From positions 1-61,701 of the forward strand of contig NZ_LQOU01000048.1 in the NCBI RefSeq assembly GCF_002102155.1: a stretch of 61,701 nt of DNA. Direction: 5' to 3'. Within the stretch, counting starts at the first letter, position 1. Every line of letters starts with the position of its first letter. The stretch is from Mycobacterium europaeum. GTDB lineage: Bacteria > Actinomycetota > Actinomycetes > Mycobacteriales > Mycobacteriaceae. Under the pieces are notes generated by a model. The model searched no databases, was not told where the DNA came from, and worked only from the letters and a program-made list of their open reading frames with translations. The position numbers were made by a program, and so were the translations under genes. Shown one piece after another: positions 1 to 9,084 of the stretch.

Positions 1-309
1 CTGCCGCGGGCCCAGATCACTGGCTTCTGTGACCCGCCGCGAGGCTTCGGCGCGGCTGATCAGCGTGGCCTCGGCGACCGCGTGGGACAGCGTGCCGCCG
101 AGCTCTTCTGGCGTGGCCTGGCGGGCCAGGGAATTGATCAGCGGATGCTCGATGGCGGCGATGCGGCGGCGCACCCGCTCGCAACGCTGCAACCACTCCA
201 GGCATTGCCGGGGGTTCGACGCGTCGAACGACAACGCACACGCCCGGTCCAAGTCGGCATCCAGCGCGTCGAACACCGCGACCGCCTCGTCAGCACCACC
301 TGAACTCAT
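1..309 (-). CDS. 13E12/DUF222 family protein, N-terminal part (runs off the window)
   Basis: An open frame runs from an ATG at 309 to the left edge without a stop, so only the first 103 residues are present. It begins MSSGGADEAVAVFDALDAD, continues with a basic helix (CERVRRRIAAIEHPLIN) and ends at ASDLGPRQ, a run typical of the N-terminal DUF222 region of mycobacterial 13E12 repeat proteins. In that family DUF222 is usually followed by a C-terminal HNH nuclease domain, which cannot be seen here. These genes are multicopy and often linked to mobile or repeated DNA. The gene diverges from the SbcD-like gene across a 183-base gap. I am confident of the frame and fairly confident of the family; function is unknown. 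Confidence 0.75.
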   Translation of the reverse strand, partial: MSSGGADEAVAVFDALDADLDRACALSFDASNPRQCLEWLQRCERVRRRIAAIEHPLINSLARQATPEELGGTLSHAVAEATLISRAEASRRVTEASDLGPRQ

Positions 310-492
310 GCCCCCAAGCTAGCCAGCCCCACCGACAAAACCCGGCCCCAGACCGCCATAGATGCACACTCAAAAAATTGCCGCAAAATAGCCGCTCGGA
401 GACCTGCCGATCGAGGTCCCGCGTCTTGTCGGTGCGCGGACATAAGCTCGCGATGCCCTGGTAACCACGCAGTCCGAAAGGGGGCCGCCGAC

Positions 493-1644
493 ATGCGATT
501 CCTGCACACTGCCGACTGGCAGCTCGGCATGACGCGGCACTTCCTCGCCGGGGACGCCCAGCCGCGCTACTCAGCGGCCCGGCGCGACGCGGTGGCCGGT
601 CTGGGAGCGCTGGCCGCGGAGGTGGGCGCCGAGTTCGTCGTGGTGTCCGGCGATGTCTTCGAACACAATCAGCTTCCCCCGCACGTCGTCGGGCAGTCCC
701 TGGAAGCCATGCGCGCCATCGGGATTCCGGTCTACCTACTGCCCGGCAACCACGATCCGCTCGACGCCTCGTCCGTGTACACCAGCGCGCTGTTCACCAC
801 CGAACGTCCCGACAACGTGATCGTGCTCGACCAGGCCGGCGCTCATCAGGTGCGGCCCGGGCTGGAGATCGTCGCCGCCCCATGGCGATCCAAGGCCCCC
901 ACCACCGACCTGGTCGCCCAAGTCGTCGAACAGCTGATCCCGGAACCGGTCACCCGGATCCTCGTCGCGCACGGCGGGGTCGACGTACTGGACCCCGATC
1001 GTGACAAACCCTCCCTGATCCGGCTCGCCGCCCTCGATGACGCGCTGGCGACCGGAACCGTGCACTACGTCGCACTGGGAGACAAGCATTCCCGCACCCG
1101 CGTCGGCGACACCGGCCGGGTCTGGTACTCCGGGGCACCGGAAGTCACCAACTTCGACGACGTGGAATCCGACCCCGGCCACGTCCTCATCGTCGACATC
1201 GACGAAACGGACCCCCACCGCGCCGTCACGGTGGAATCGCGGCACGTGGGCCGCTGGCGGTTCGTCACCTTGCACCGACAGGTCGACACCCGTCGCGACA
1301 TCGCCGATCTCGACATGAACCTGGACCTGATGACCGAGAAGGACCGCACGGTGGTGCGCCTGGCGCTCACCGGGTCACTGACGGTCACCGACCGCGCCGC
1401 GCTCGATGCCTGCCTGGACAAGTACGCGCGGTTGTACGCCTGGCTCGGCCTGTGGGAACGCCACACCGATCTGGCGGTCATCCCGGCCGACGGCGAATTC
1501 AGCGATCTCGGTATCGGTGGATTCGCCGCCGCGGCGGTCGACGAGCTGGTGGCGACCGCACGCGAGGGGGATTCCGAGACGGCCGTCGACGCGCAGGCGG
1601 CCCTGGCGCTGTTGCTCCGCCTTACCGATCGGGGCGCCGCGTGA
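493..1644 (+). CDS. SbcD/Mre11-like metallophosphoesterase
   Basis: A 383-residue protein of the calcineurin-like phosphoesterase fold, collinear with M. tuberculosis Rv1277. Metal-site motifs appear in order: HTADWQLG (residues 5-12), SGDVFEHN, PGNHDPLD, VAHGGVD and LGDKHS. SbcD/Mre11 enzymes normally have Asp-x-His in the first motif; here it is Asp-Trp-Gln, and the last motif reads GDKH rather than GHxH. The stop codon overlaps the GTG start of the SbcC-like ATPase by four bases (GTGA), which implies translational coupling and a two-subunit nuclease/ATPase machine acting on DNA ends. The ATG at 493 has a G-rich element about 10 bases upstream. Enzymatic activity is inferred from family only. 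Confidence 0.85.
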   Translation: MRFLHTADWQLGMTRHFLAGDAQPRYSAARRDAVAGLGALAAEVGAEFVVVSGDVFEHNQLPPHVVGQSLEAMRAIGIPVYLLPGNHDPLDASSVYTSALFTTERPDNVIVLDQAGAHQVRPGLEIVAAPWRSKAPTTDLVAQVVEQLIPEPVTRILVAHGGVDVLDPDRDKPSLIRLAALDDALATGTVHYVALGDKHSRTRVGDTGRVWYSGAPEVTNFDDVESDPGHVLIVDIDETDPHRAVTVESRHVGRWRFVTLHRQVDTRRDIADLDMNLDLMTEKDRTVVRLALTGSLTVTDRAALDACLDKYARLYAWLGLWERHTDLAVIPADGEFSDLGIGGFAAAAVDELVATAREGDSETAVDAQAALALLLRLTDRGAA

Positions 1645-4262
1645 AGTTGCACCGCTTGGTCCTGACGAATTACCGCGGCATTGCGCACCGGGAGATCGAG
1701 TTCCCCGACCACGGCGTCGTGGTGGTGTGCGGGGCCAACGAGATCGGCAAGTCGTCCATGATCGAAGCCCTCGACCTGCTGCTTGAGTCCAGGGATCGTT
1801 CGACCAAGAAGGAAGTCAAGCAGGTCAAACCCACCCACAGCGACGTCGGCTCGGAGGTCAGCGCCGAATTAAGCTGCGGCCCTTATCGATTCGTCTACCG
1901 CAAACGCTTCCACAAGAAGTGTGAAACCGAGCTGACGATTAAAGCGCCGCACCGCGAACAGCTCACCGGCGACGAGGCGCACGAACGCGTCCGCGCCATG
2001 CTGGCCGAGACGGTGGACAGCGATCTGTGGCACGCCCAACGGGTGCTGCAGTCCGCGTCGACCGCCGCGGTGGACCTGTCGGGCTGTGACGCGCTGTCCC
2101 GCGCGCTCGACGTGGCGGCCGGCGACACCGGGGCGTTGTCCGGCGCCGAGCCGCTGCTCATCGAGCGAATCGACGCCGAATATGGCCGCTACTTCACCCC
2201 TACCGGGCGCCCCACGGGTGAGTGGGCCGCGGCGATCACCCGGCTCGCGGACGCCGAGGCCGCGGTCGCGGAGTGCGCGGCGGCGGTGGCCGAGGTCGAC
2301 GAGCGGGTGTGCCGGCATGCCGTATTGACAGAACAGGTGGCCGAGTTGTCGCAGCGGCGCATCGCCGCTCGTCCGCGTCTGGCCGCCGCTCGCGAGGCCG
2401 CGGAACGGATCGACGAACTCACCGGCCAGGCGCGCGAGGCCGAGTTGATTGCGGCCGCCGCGGCCGCGACGAGCGCCGCGGCCGCAGCCGCCCACCACAC
2501 ACGACTGCAACTGCTCGCCGAAATCGACTTCCGCACGGCGGGTGTCGCTGCCGCCGAGACCCAGGCGCAACAAGCGGCCGACGAGCACGCGGCCGCGCAC
2601 GTCGAAGCCGAGGCCGCAGACGTCGCGGCCCGCGGCGCCACCGAGGCGCTCGAGGACCTGCATCGCCGCGCGGAATCCGCCCGCCGCACCGTCGCTGAGC
2701 TGGCCGACCGCGAGGAAGCCGACCGGTTGAGCGCCCGATTGGCCAAGATCGAGGCCATCCAGCGGGACCGCGACCAGGTGTGCGCCGCACTCGCCGATAT
2801 CGCCGTCACGGAACAGCTGTTGCGGCGAATCGAGGACGCCGCCGTCGCGGTTGATCGCACCGGCGACCAGCTGGCGTCGACGTCCGCGGTGGTCGAGTTC
2901 ACCGCTTCCGCGGACGTGGAGCTCTCCGTGGGCGGCCAACGGGTTTCGTTGGCCGAGGGGCAGACCTGGTCCGTCACGACCACCGGACCCACCGCGGTCC
3001 AGGTCCCCGGCGTTCTGACCGCCCGGATCACCCCCGGCGCGACGACGCTCGATGTCCAAACCAAACACGCTGCCGCGCAAGAAGAGCTGGCTGCGGCGCT
3101 GGCAGAGGGCCGGGTAGCCGACCTCGCCGCCGCCCGCTCGGCCGATCAGCGTCGGCGCGAACTGCAGGGTAGCCGCGACCAGCTGAGCGCCACCCTGGCA
3201 GGCCTCTGCGGTGACGACGAGATCGACCAATTGCGCTCGCGGCTCGCACAGCTGCGCGCCGGCCAATCGGCCGGGGCGGAACCGGCGGCCGCGGACATCG
3301 ACGCCGCCCGCGCAGAACTCGATGCGCTCGAGGCCACTCGCGTGGCCGCGGTGGCCGATTGCGACGACCACCGCCGGAACGCCACCGCCGCCGCCACCCG
3401 GCTCACCGAGTTGGCCACCCGCGCAACCGTTCTCCAGAACACGCTGGAGACTCAACGCGGCGAGCTTGCCGCGGCCGCCGACAGGCTGGCCCGGGAGCGG
3501 GCCTCGGCCGCCGACGACGATCTCGCGTCGGCGGCCGACGCCGCGCTGCAAGGGGCGCGGGCCGCTGAACTTCGTCACACGGAGCTCGCCGACGGCCTGG
3601 CGGCTGCCAACCCGGATGCGGTGCGGGCCGAATTGACCGCTGCCACACAGGAATCAGAGGAACTGCGCGAGCGCTACGAGGAGGCCGCCCGCGCGTTGCG
3701 CGAGGTCACCATCGAACTCTCGGTGTTCGGCAGTGAGGGCCGGCAAGGCAAGCTCGACGCCGCGGAGTCCGAACGCGAGCACGCCGCCGGCGAGCACATC
3801 CGGGTCGGCGGCCGGGCCCGCGCCGCGAGGCTGCTGCGCTCGGTCATGACCCGGCACCGCGACACCACCCGACAGCGGTACGTCGAGCCCTATCGCGCGG
3901 AGCTGCAACGGCTGGGCCGCCCGGTGTTCGGGCCCACCTTCGAGGTCGACATCGACAGCGACCTGTGCATTCGCAGTCGCACGCTCGACGGCGTCACGGT
4001 GCCCTACGAATCCCTGTCGGGCGGGGCCAAGGAGCAGCTGGCCATCCTGGCGCGGCTCGCGGGCGCCGCCCTGGTCGCCAAGGAGGACGCCGTGCCGGTA
4101 GTGGTCGACGACGCGCTCGGCTTCACCGATCCCGACCGGCTGGCCAAGATGGGGGAGGTCTTCGACACGGTCGGCACGCACGGCCAGGTGATCGTGCTCA
4201 CCTGCAGCCCCGACCGGTATGACGGCGTCAAGGGCGCGCACCGCATCGACCTCAGCGCCTAA
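1641..4262 (+). CDS. SbcC/Rad50-like AAA family ATPase
   Basis: 873 residues from the GTG at 1641, chosen because it overlaps the upstream stop and gives the expected N-terminus VKLHRLVLTNYRGI; the frame stays open upstream, but only over the SbcD gene. Walker A is GANEIGKS (near residue 35). The C-terminus has the ABC signature LSGGAKEQ and a Walker B-like segment VVVDDALGFTDPDRL. Between them lie long Ala/Glu/Arg-rich coiled-coil arms. I find no CxxC zinc-hook motif; instead a beta-rich segment near residues 417-475 (EFTASADVELSVGG onward) sits between the arms. It corresponds to M. tuberculosis Rv1278. Probably the ATPase partner of the upstream phosphoesterase in DNA-end processing. Confidence 0.85.
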   Translation: MKLHRLVLTNYRGIAHREIEFPDHGVVVVCGANEIGKSSMIEALDLLLESRDRSTKKEVKQVKPTHSDVGSEVSAELSCGPYRFVYRKRFHKKCETELTIKAPHREQLTGDEAHERVRAMLAETVDSDLWHAQRVLQSASTAAVDLSGCDALSRALDVAAGDTGALSGAEPLLIERIDAEYGRYFTPTGRPTGEWAAAITRLADAEAAVAECAAAVAEVDERVCRHAVLTEQVAELSQRRIAARPRLAAAREAAERIDELTGQAREAELIAAAAAATSAAAAAAHHTRLQLLAEIDFRTAGVAAAETQAQQAADEHAAAHVEAEAADVAARGATEALEDLHRRAESARRTVAELADREEADRLSARLAKIEAIQRDRDQVCAALADIAVTEQLLRRIEDAAVAVDRTGDQLASTSAVVEFTASADVELSVGGQRVSLAEGQTWSVTTTGPTAVQVPGVLTARITPGATTLDVQTKHAAAQEELAAALAEGRVADLAAARSADQRRRELQGSRDQLSATLAGLCGDDEIDQLRSRLAQLRAGQSAGAEPAAADIDAARAELDALEATRVAAVADCDDHRRNATAAATRLTELATRATVLQNTLETQRGELAAAADRLARERASAADDDLASAADAALQGARAAELRHTELADGLAAANPDAVRAELTAATQESEELRERYEEAARALREVTIELSVFGSEGRQGKLDAAESEREHAAGEHIRVGGRARAARLLRSVMTRHRDTTRQRYVEPYRAELQRLGRPVFGPTFEVDIDSDLCIRSRTLDGVTVPYESLSGGAKEQLAILARLAGAALVAKEDAVPVVVDDALGFTDPDRLAKMGEVFDTVGTHGQVIVLTCSPDRYDGVKGAHRIDLSA

Positions 4263-4357
4263 ACCCCCGCTGAGTAACGTCGACGCCCCGGTGTGGGGCG
4301 CTGCGGTGGTGGCCGCCGACGGTCCCGGCAGAATGGGACCATGGCGGGCCGACACCG

Positions 4358-5599
4358 ATGACGATGAATGCGAAACGGCGCCGCGTGCAGGAGAAGCTCG
4401 CGGCATTACCCGGTGTGCGGCCCGTGCGCCGGCCGATCTCCCCGGATAGCCGCGAAGAGTTCGACCTGTACTACGTGCGCACCGGCCGGAAGTCGGCGCA
4501 CCCGCTGGTCATCATCCCGGGAGGCCCCGGGGTGGGCTCGGTGCAGTTGTACCGGGGGCTGCGGCGCCGCGCGGCCGCGGCCGGCCTGGACGTCATCATG
4601 ATCGAGCACCGCGGAGTGGGCATGTCCCGCCACGACGACGCCGGGGAGGATCTGCCGCCCGAGGCGATCACCGTGAACCAGGTCGTCGACGACATCGCCG
4701 CCGTGCTCGACGACGCCCATGTCGACTCGGCCGTCATCTACGGCGCCTCGTACGGCACGTACATCGCGTCCGGGTTCGGCGTGCGCCATCCGGGCCGGGT
4801 GTGGGCGATGGTCCTCGATTCGCCGCTGCTGTCGCGGCATGACATCGTGATCGTTCGTCGCGCGATCCGTCGGCTCCTGCTCCGGGGGGACAGCCGCGAA
4901 ACCGCGGCGCTGGCACCCAAAATGCGCAAACTCGTCGACGCGGGGGTGATGACCGCGGCGACCACCCAGGTGGTGGCGACCATCTACGGCTACGGCGGCG
5001 CCGACCTGCTCGAGCGGCAACTCGACCTGCTGCTGGATGGCCGAAAGCTGTTGTGGTGGGTGATTTCCCGCTTCGCCACCCTGAGCAACCTGCCGTATCG
5101 CTACGAGGAAGACTTGGTGAGCCGTATCGCGTTCCGCGAGCTGAACTACGCGGCCGAACCCGACGGCCTACCGCTCGACCCCGCCGTGGCGGAACGCGAA
5201 GCGCGCACCCAGACGGCGACTTTCGAGGACGAGCCTTACGACCTGGTCGCCGAGATGCCGAATTTCGGCTGGCCTACCGCCGTGGTTTCCGGCGGCCGCG
5301 ACCTCATCACCCCGCCGGCGGTCGCCGAGCGCGTCGCCGCGCTGCTGCCGAACGCGGTGCTGTTGAAGCTGCCCAGCATGGCGCACAGCGCACTGGACTT
5401 TCGCGAGCCTGCCGCGATCGAGATCGCGCGGGCGGTATGCCGGGGCCAGCTCGGCGGGCTGGCCGCGAAAGCGCCGGCGCTGGACGCGCTTCCGCCGCGC
5501 CCGGAGCTACGCCTGCTGTGGAAAGCGATCGCGGTGGCCGCCCGCGTCGAGGGCGCCCTGCCGATCCCGGCGCGGCTGCGCCGGATCATCAGCGCATGA
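4358..5599 (+). CDS. alpha/beta hydrolase, proline iminopeptidase-like
   Basis: 413 residues. The oxyanion-hole segment is PGGPGVGS, the nucleophile elbow is GASYG (catalytic Ser), and the probable acid and base are the Asp in SGGRDLITPP and the His in MAHSALDF. This layout fits the prolyl aminopeptidase/TAP-like branch of the alpha/beta hydrolases; the substrate is unknown. No signal peptide is evident, so it is probably cytoplasmic. The start could be 4358 or the in-phase ATG at 4364. The 3' end overlaps the convergent oppA gene by 11 bases (5589-5599), so there is no room for a terminator between them. Confidence 0.8.
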   Translation: MTMNAKRRRVQEKLAALPGVRPVRRPISPDSREEFDLYYVRTGRKSAHPLVIIPGGPGVGSVQLYRGLRRRAAAAGLDVIMIEHRGVGMSRHDDAGEDLPPEAITVNQVVDDIAAVLDDAHVDSAVIYGASYGTYIASGFGVRHPGRVWAMVLDSPLLSRHDIVIVRRAIRRLLLRGDSRETAALAPKMRKLVDAGVMTAATTQVVATIYGYGGADLLERQLDLLLDGRKLLWWVISRFATLSNLPYRYEEDLVSRIAFRELNYAAEPDGLPLDPAVAEREARTQTATFEDEPYDLVAEMPNFGWPTAVVSGGRDLITPPAVAERVAALLPNAVLLKLPSMAHSALDFREPAAIEIARAVCRGQLGGLAAKAPALDALPPRPELRLLWKAIAVAARVEGALPIPARLRRIISA

Positions 5600-7253
5600 A
5601 CCCGATGGCGGTGTAGCGCAGGTCGCCCAGACCGGCCGCGCCGAAATTGGCCAGCGTGCTGCGGACCGCGACGTCGCCGGGTGATTGCGTCAGCGGCAGG
5701 CTGAACCCTTCGGCCCAGATCAGCTTGTCCAGATCGTTGGCCAGCGCCTGCGCCTTGCCGGGATCGAGTTCCTGCAGGGTCCGCTCGATCGCCGCGTCGA
5801 TCTGCGGTCCGCCGATCTTCCCGAAGTTGCTCTCCCCGCCCGACAGGTAGATCTGGGTCAGCGCCGACAGTGGGAAAGCGTCGCCGAGCCAACCGAATTG
5901 GGCGATGTCGAAATCCCCGACGTTGATGTAGTTGGTGAAGAACCCGCTGCCGGCCCTGGCCACCAATTCCAGCTTGACGCCGATCTGCGCCAGACTGTGC
6001 TGCGCGATCTGGGCGAACTGCCGGCTGCCCTGGGCGTCATAGAACAGATCGCGGATGACCAGCCGGCGACCGTCCTTCTCGCGGAATTGACCGTTCACCT
6101 TCCAGCCCAGCGCGTCGAGCTCCCGCTTGGCCTCCTCCGGGTCATACGGGACGACCGCGCTGTTGTCCTGGTAGCCCGTCTGCCCGGCGACATAGATGTG
6201 GTTGCCCAACGCCACCGGATCACTCGTCAGGCCGTATTGGACGACCTTGGCGATGGTGCGGCGGTCGATGCCCTTGGCCACCGCCAGCCGCAGCGCCTTG
6301 TCGGCCAGGATCGACCCCGGGGCACCGTTGAACGTGAAGTGAGACCATGCCGGGGCCGGCGCGCGCCGGATCGAGATCCCCTTCGTGCGCTGCGCGATGG
6401 TCAGCTGGTCGACGCTACCGACGCCGGACGCGTCGATGGTGTTGTTCTGCAGGGCCGGCAGCCGCGCGGCGTCATCGAGTACCAGATAGGTGATGTTGTC
6501 CAACCGCGGTCGGGCGCCCCACCATTTCGGGTTGCGGGACAACACGATCCGCTGTGTCGTCCGGTCCAGCGACGTGATGATGAAGGGACCCGCCGACGGT
6601 CCGGGCCCGTCGAGTTGGCCCTTGTTGAACGCCTCCGGCGTGGCCGTCATGCTCCGGGGCAGCAGCATGCCGTTCCCGGCGAACATGCCGCGCCACTCGG
6701 CGTACGGCTTGGCGAAGGTCATGACGGCTTGCCGGTCGTCGACACCCCGGGTGACCGACGCGACACGGTCGGCGCCGCTGGGCCCGGCGATCTCGAACGT
6801 CTTGTCGGCGCCGCTCAACGCGTGGACCTGGCTGGCGATGTCTTCCCACGTGATCGGTGTGCCGTCGGACCACGTCGCGCGTGGGTTGATCGTGTAGGTC
6901 ACCACCTGCGGTGCGGTCCCGGTGAGCTCGACGCTGGTGAAGTAGTCGGTGTCCACCGTGGTCGAGCCGTCCGCGCCGATGATGAACGCCCGCGGCAGGG
7001 TGGCCTTCATCATCGCGGCGACCTCGGCCGAGTTGCCGTCGATGTGCAGGATGTTGAAGTTGGGCGGGAAGTCGCTGAGTGCCAGCCGCAGGCTGCCGCC
7101 GTCTCGCAGGGTGGCGGGGTCCTGCGGGTTGATATCGCTGGTGGTGCCGATCTCGGCGTGATGGCCGCTTTCCGGCGCCAGGTTGATGGCCGGCGAGCAA
7201 CCGGACACCACCAGCGCCATGACGACGATCGCCGTCGCGACCCGCCTAGACAC
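5589..7253 (-). CDS. oppA: oligopeptide ABC transporter, substrate-binding lipoprotein OppA
   Basis: 554 residues from the GTG at 7253, which overlaps the end of oppD by 8 bases; the frame is open further upstream but that part is the antisense of oppD. The N-terminus is a lipoprotein signal peptide: VSRRVATAIVVMALVVSGC, with lipobox VSGC. The rest is a type-5 extracellular solute-binding protein (SBP_bac_5) with segments such as TYTINPRATWSDGTPITWED. It is predicted to be anchored outside the membrane and to deliver peptides to OppBC. It is the last gene of the oppB-oppC-oppD-oppA operon. M. tuberculosis OppABCD has been linked to uptake of peptides including glutathione; I cannot judge the ligand here. 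Confidence 0.92.
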   Translation of the reverse strand: MSRRVATAIVVMALVVSGCSPAINLAPESGHHAEIGTTSDINPQDPATLRDGGSLRLALSDFPPNFNILHIDGNSAEVAAMMKATLPRAFIIGADGSTTVDTDYFTSVELTGTAPQVVTYTINPRATWSDGTPITWEDIASQVHALSGADKTFEIAGPSGADRVASVTRGVDDRQAVMTFAKPYAEWRGMFAGNGMLLPRSMTATPEAFNKGQLDGPGPSAGPFIITSLDRTTQRIVLSRNPKWWGARPRLDNITYLVLDDAARLPALQNNTIDASGVGSVDQLTIAQRTKGISIRRAPAPAWSHFTFNGAPGSILADKALRLAVAKGIDRRTIAKVVQYGLTSDPVALGNHIYVAGQTGYQDNSAVVPYDPEEAKRELDALGWKVNGQFREKDGRRLVIRDLFYDAQGSRQFAQIAQHSLAQIGVKLELVARAGSGFFTNYINVGDFDIAQFGWLGDAFPLSALTQIYLSGGESNFGKIGGPQIDAAIERTLQELDPGKAQALANDLDKLIWAEGFSLPLTQSPGDVAVRSTLANFGAAGLGDLRYTAIGFMR

Positions 7254-9084
7254 GTCTGCCCGGATCCGGTTGTGGCACGGCGCCCAGCAGGCGCCGGGTG
7301 TACTCGTGCTGCGGGTTGTCGAACACCTGCTGGCTGTCACCGCGCTCGACGATCGTGCCGGCATACATGACCACCACCTGGTGTGCGAGGTGTCTGACCA
7401 CCGAAAGGTCATGGGAGACGAACAGATACGACAGGCCGAACCGCTCTTGCAGGTCGAGCAGCAGGTTGATGATGCCGGCCTGAATCGAGACGTCCAGGGC
7501 GGAGACCGGCTCGTCGAGAGCCAGGATCTTCGGCTGCAGCGCCAGCGCCCGCGCGATGCCGATGCGCTGCTTCTGCCCGCCGGAGAACTCGGCCGGGTAT
7601 CGGGCCGCGTCCGCCCGGCGCAACCCGACGGTGTCGAGCAACTCGGCGACGCGCGCGTTGGTCTCGCTCTTGCCGAAGCCGTTGGCCAGCAACGGCTCGG
7701 CGAGGAGGTCGGATACCGGCAGCCGGGGGTCCAGTGAGGCCACCGGGTCCTGGAACACCACCTGGATGTCGCGGCGCAGCACCCGCCGTTGCGACGCGGT
7801 CAGGGTTGCGACGTCCGTGCCGAGCACTTCGATCGAGCCCGCCTGCGGCGCAACGAGTTCCAGGATCTCGTGCAGAGTGGTCGACTTGCCCGAGCCGGAC
7901 TCGCCGACGATGCCCAGGGTGCGGCCCTGCCGCAACTCGAAACTGACGCCGTCGACCGCGCGGACCTCACCGACGCTGCGGCGCAACACCACACCCTTGG
8001 TCAGGGAAAAGGTCTTGACCAGATCGCGCACCCGGACCACGACCGGCGAGTCGCCCGATGCGGTCGCATGCGCCTCGGTGTTGACCCCGTAGATTTCCTC
8101 CGCGGTGCGTCCGTCGACCTGGTCGGTGCGGATGCAGGCCGCCCCGTGATCGGCGCCGACGGGCAGCAGGTCCGGTTCGGCCGCGCGGCATTCGTCGACG
8201 ACGAGCGGGCAGCGCGGCGCGAAGGGGCAGCCCGGTGGCAGTCCGACCAACGAGGGGGGCGCGCCCGGGATGGGCACCAGCCGGGTGCCCTGCGCGGCGT
8301 TGAGCCGCGGAACGGAGCCCAACAGGCCGACGGTGTAGGGCATCTGGCGATCGCGATACAGGTCGTAGACCCCGGCGGATTCGACGACCCGGCCGGCGTA
8401 CATCACCAGCGCCCGGTCGGCGAACTCCGCGACCACGCCCAGGTCGTGGGTGATGATCAGCACGCCGGCGCCGGTGATGTCGCGCGCCGTCTTGAGCACC
8501 TCGAGGATCTGCGCCTGCACGGTGACGTCCAGGGCGGTGGTGGGTTCGTCGCAGATCAGCAGGTCGGGGTCGTTGGCGATCGCGATCGCGATGACCACCC
8601 GCTGGCGTTCGCCGCCGGACAGCTCGTGCGGGAACGCGCGGGCACGCCGTTCGGGCTGAGCGATGCCGACCAGCTCGAGCAGCTCCACCGCGCGGTGGCG
8701 GGCGGCCTTCTTGCCCACGCGCGGCTGGTGGATCTCGATCGCCTCGGCGATCTGGTCACCGACGGTGTAGACGGGCGTCAGCGCCGACATCGGGTCCTGG
8801 AACACCATGCCGACCGCCTTGCCGCGGAACCGCGACATCGCGTCGTCGCCCAGGCCCAGCAACTCGGTGTCGTGCAACCGCACCGAGCCCCGCACCCGCG
8901 CGTATTCGGGCAGCAGGCCGACCACCGCCATCGCCGAAACCGACTTGCCCGAGCCGGATTCGCCGACCATGGCCACGACTTCGCCCGGGGCGACGCTGTA
9001 GCTGACGCCGCGCACCGCGGTCACCGGCTCGCCGTCGGTCGGGAAACTGACGGCCAGGTCGGTCACCTCGAGCAGCGCGGTCAT
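7246..9084 (-). CDS. oppD: oligopeptide ABC transporter, fused double ATPase OppD
   Basis: 612 residues from the ATG at 9084, which overlaps the oppC stop (ATGA). Two complete ATPase domains lie in tandem. The first has Walker A GESGSGKS, signature LSGGERQR and Walker B LLICDEPTTALD. The second has GESGSGKST, signature FSGGQKQR and ILALDEPVSALD. A Cys-containing segment after the first domain (PPGCPFAPRCP) is the usual oligopeptide-transporter C-terminal motif. The protein therefore does the work of separate OppD and OppF subunits and energises transport through OppBC on the cytoplasmic face. Confidence 0.95.
   Translation of the reverse strand: MTALLEVTDLAVSFPTDGEPVTAVRGVSYSVAPGEVVAMVGESGSGKSVSAMAVVGLLPEYARVRGSVRLHDTELLGLGDDAMSRFRGKAVGMVFQDPMSALTPVYTVGDQIAEAIEIHQPRVGKKAARHRAVELLELVGIAQPERRARAFPHELSGGERQRVVIAIAIANDPDLLICDEPTTALDVTVQAQILEVLKTARDITGAGVLIITHDLGVVAEFADRALVMYAGRVVESAGVYDLYRDRQMPYTVGLLGSVPRLNAAQGTRLVPIPGAPPSLVGLPPGCPFAPRCPLVVDECRAAEPDLLPVGADHGAACIRTDQVDGRTAEEIYGVNTEAHATASGDSPVVVRVRDLVKTFSLTKGVVLRRSVGEVRAVDGVSFELRQGRTLGIVGESGSGKSTTLHEILELVAPQAGSIEVLGTDVATLTASQRRVLRRDIQVVFQDPVASLDPRLPVSDLLAEPLLANGFGKSETNARVAELLDTVGLRRADAARYPAEFSGGQKQRIGIARALALQPKILALDEPVSALDVSIQAGIINLLLDLQERFGLSYLFVSHDLSVVRHLAHQVVVMYAGTIVERGDSQQVFDNPQHEYTRRLLGAVPQPDPGRRV

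Noticed and set aside
1452..1640. Longer N-terminus for the SbcC-like ATPase
   Set aside because: The extra 63 codons overlap the SbcD gene and have no conserved sequence; the GTG at 1641 gives the expected start and a 4-base overlap.
5685..7370. A 561-codon plus-strand open frame opposite oppA
   Set aside because: Arg/Asp/Gly-rich composition with no domain; the minus strand is a full OppA lipoprotein.
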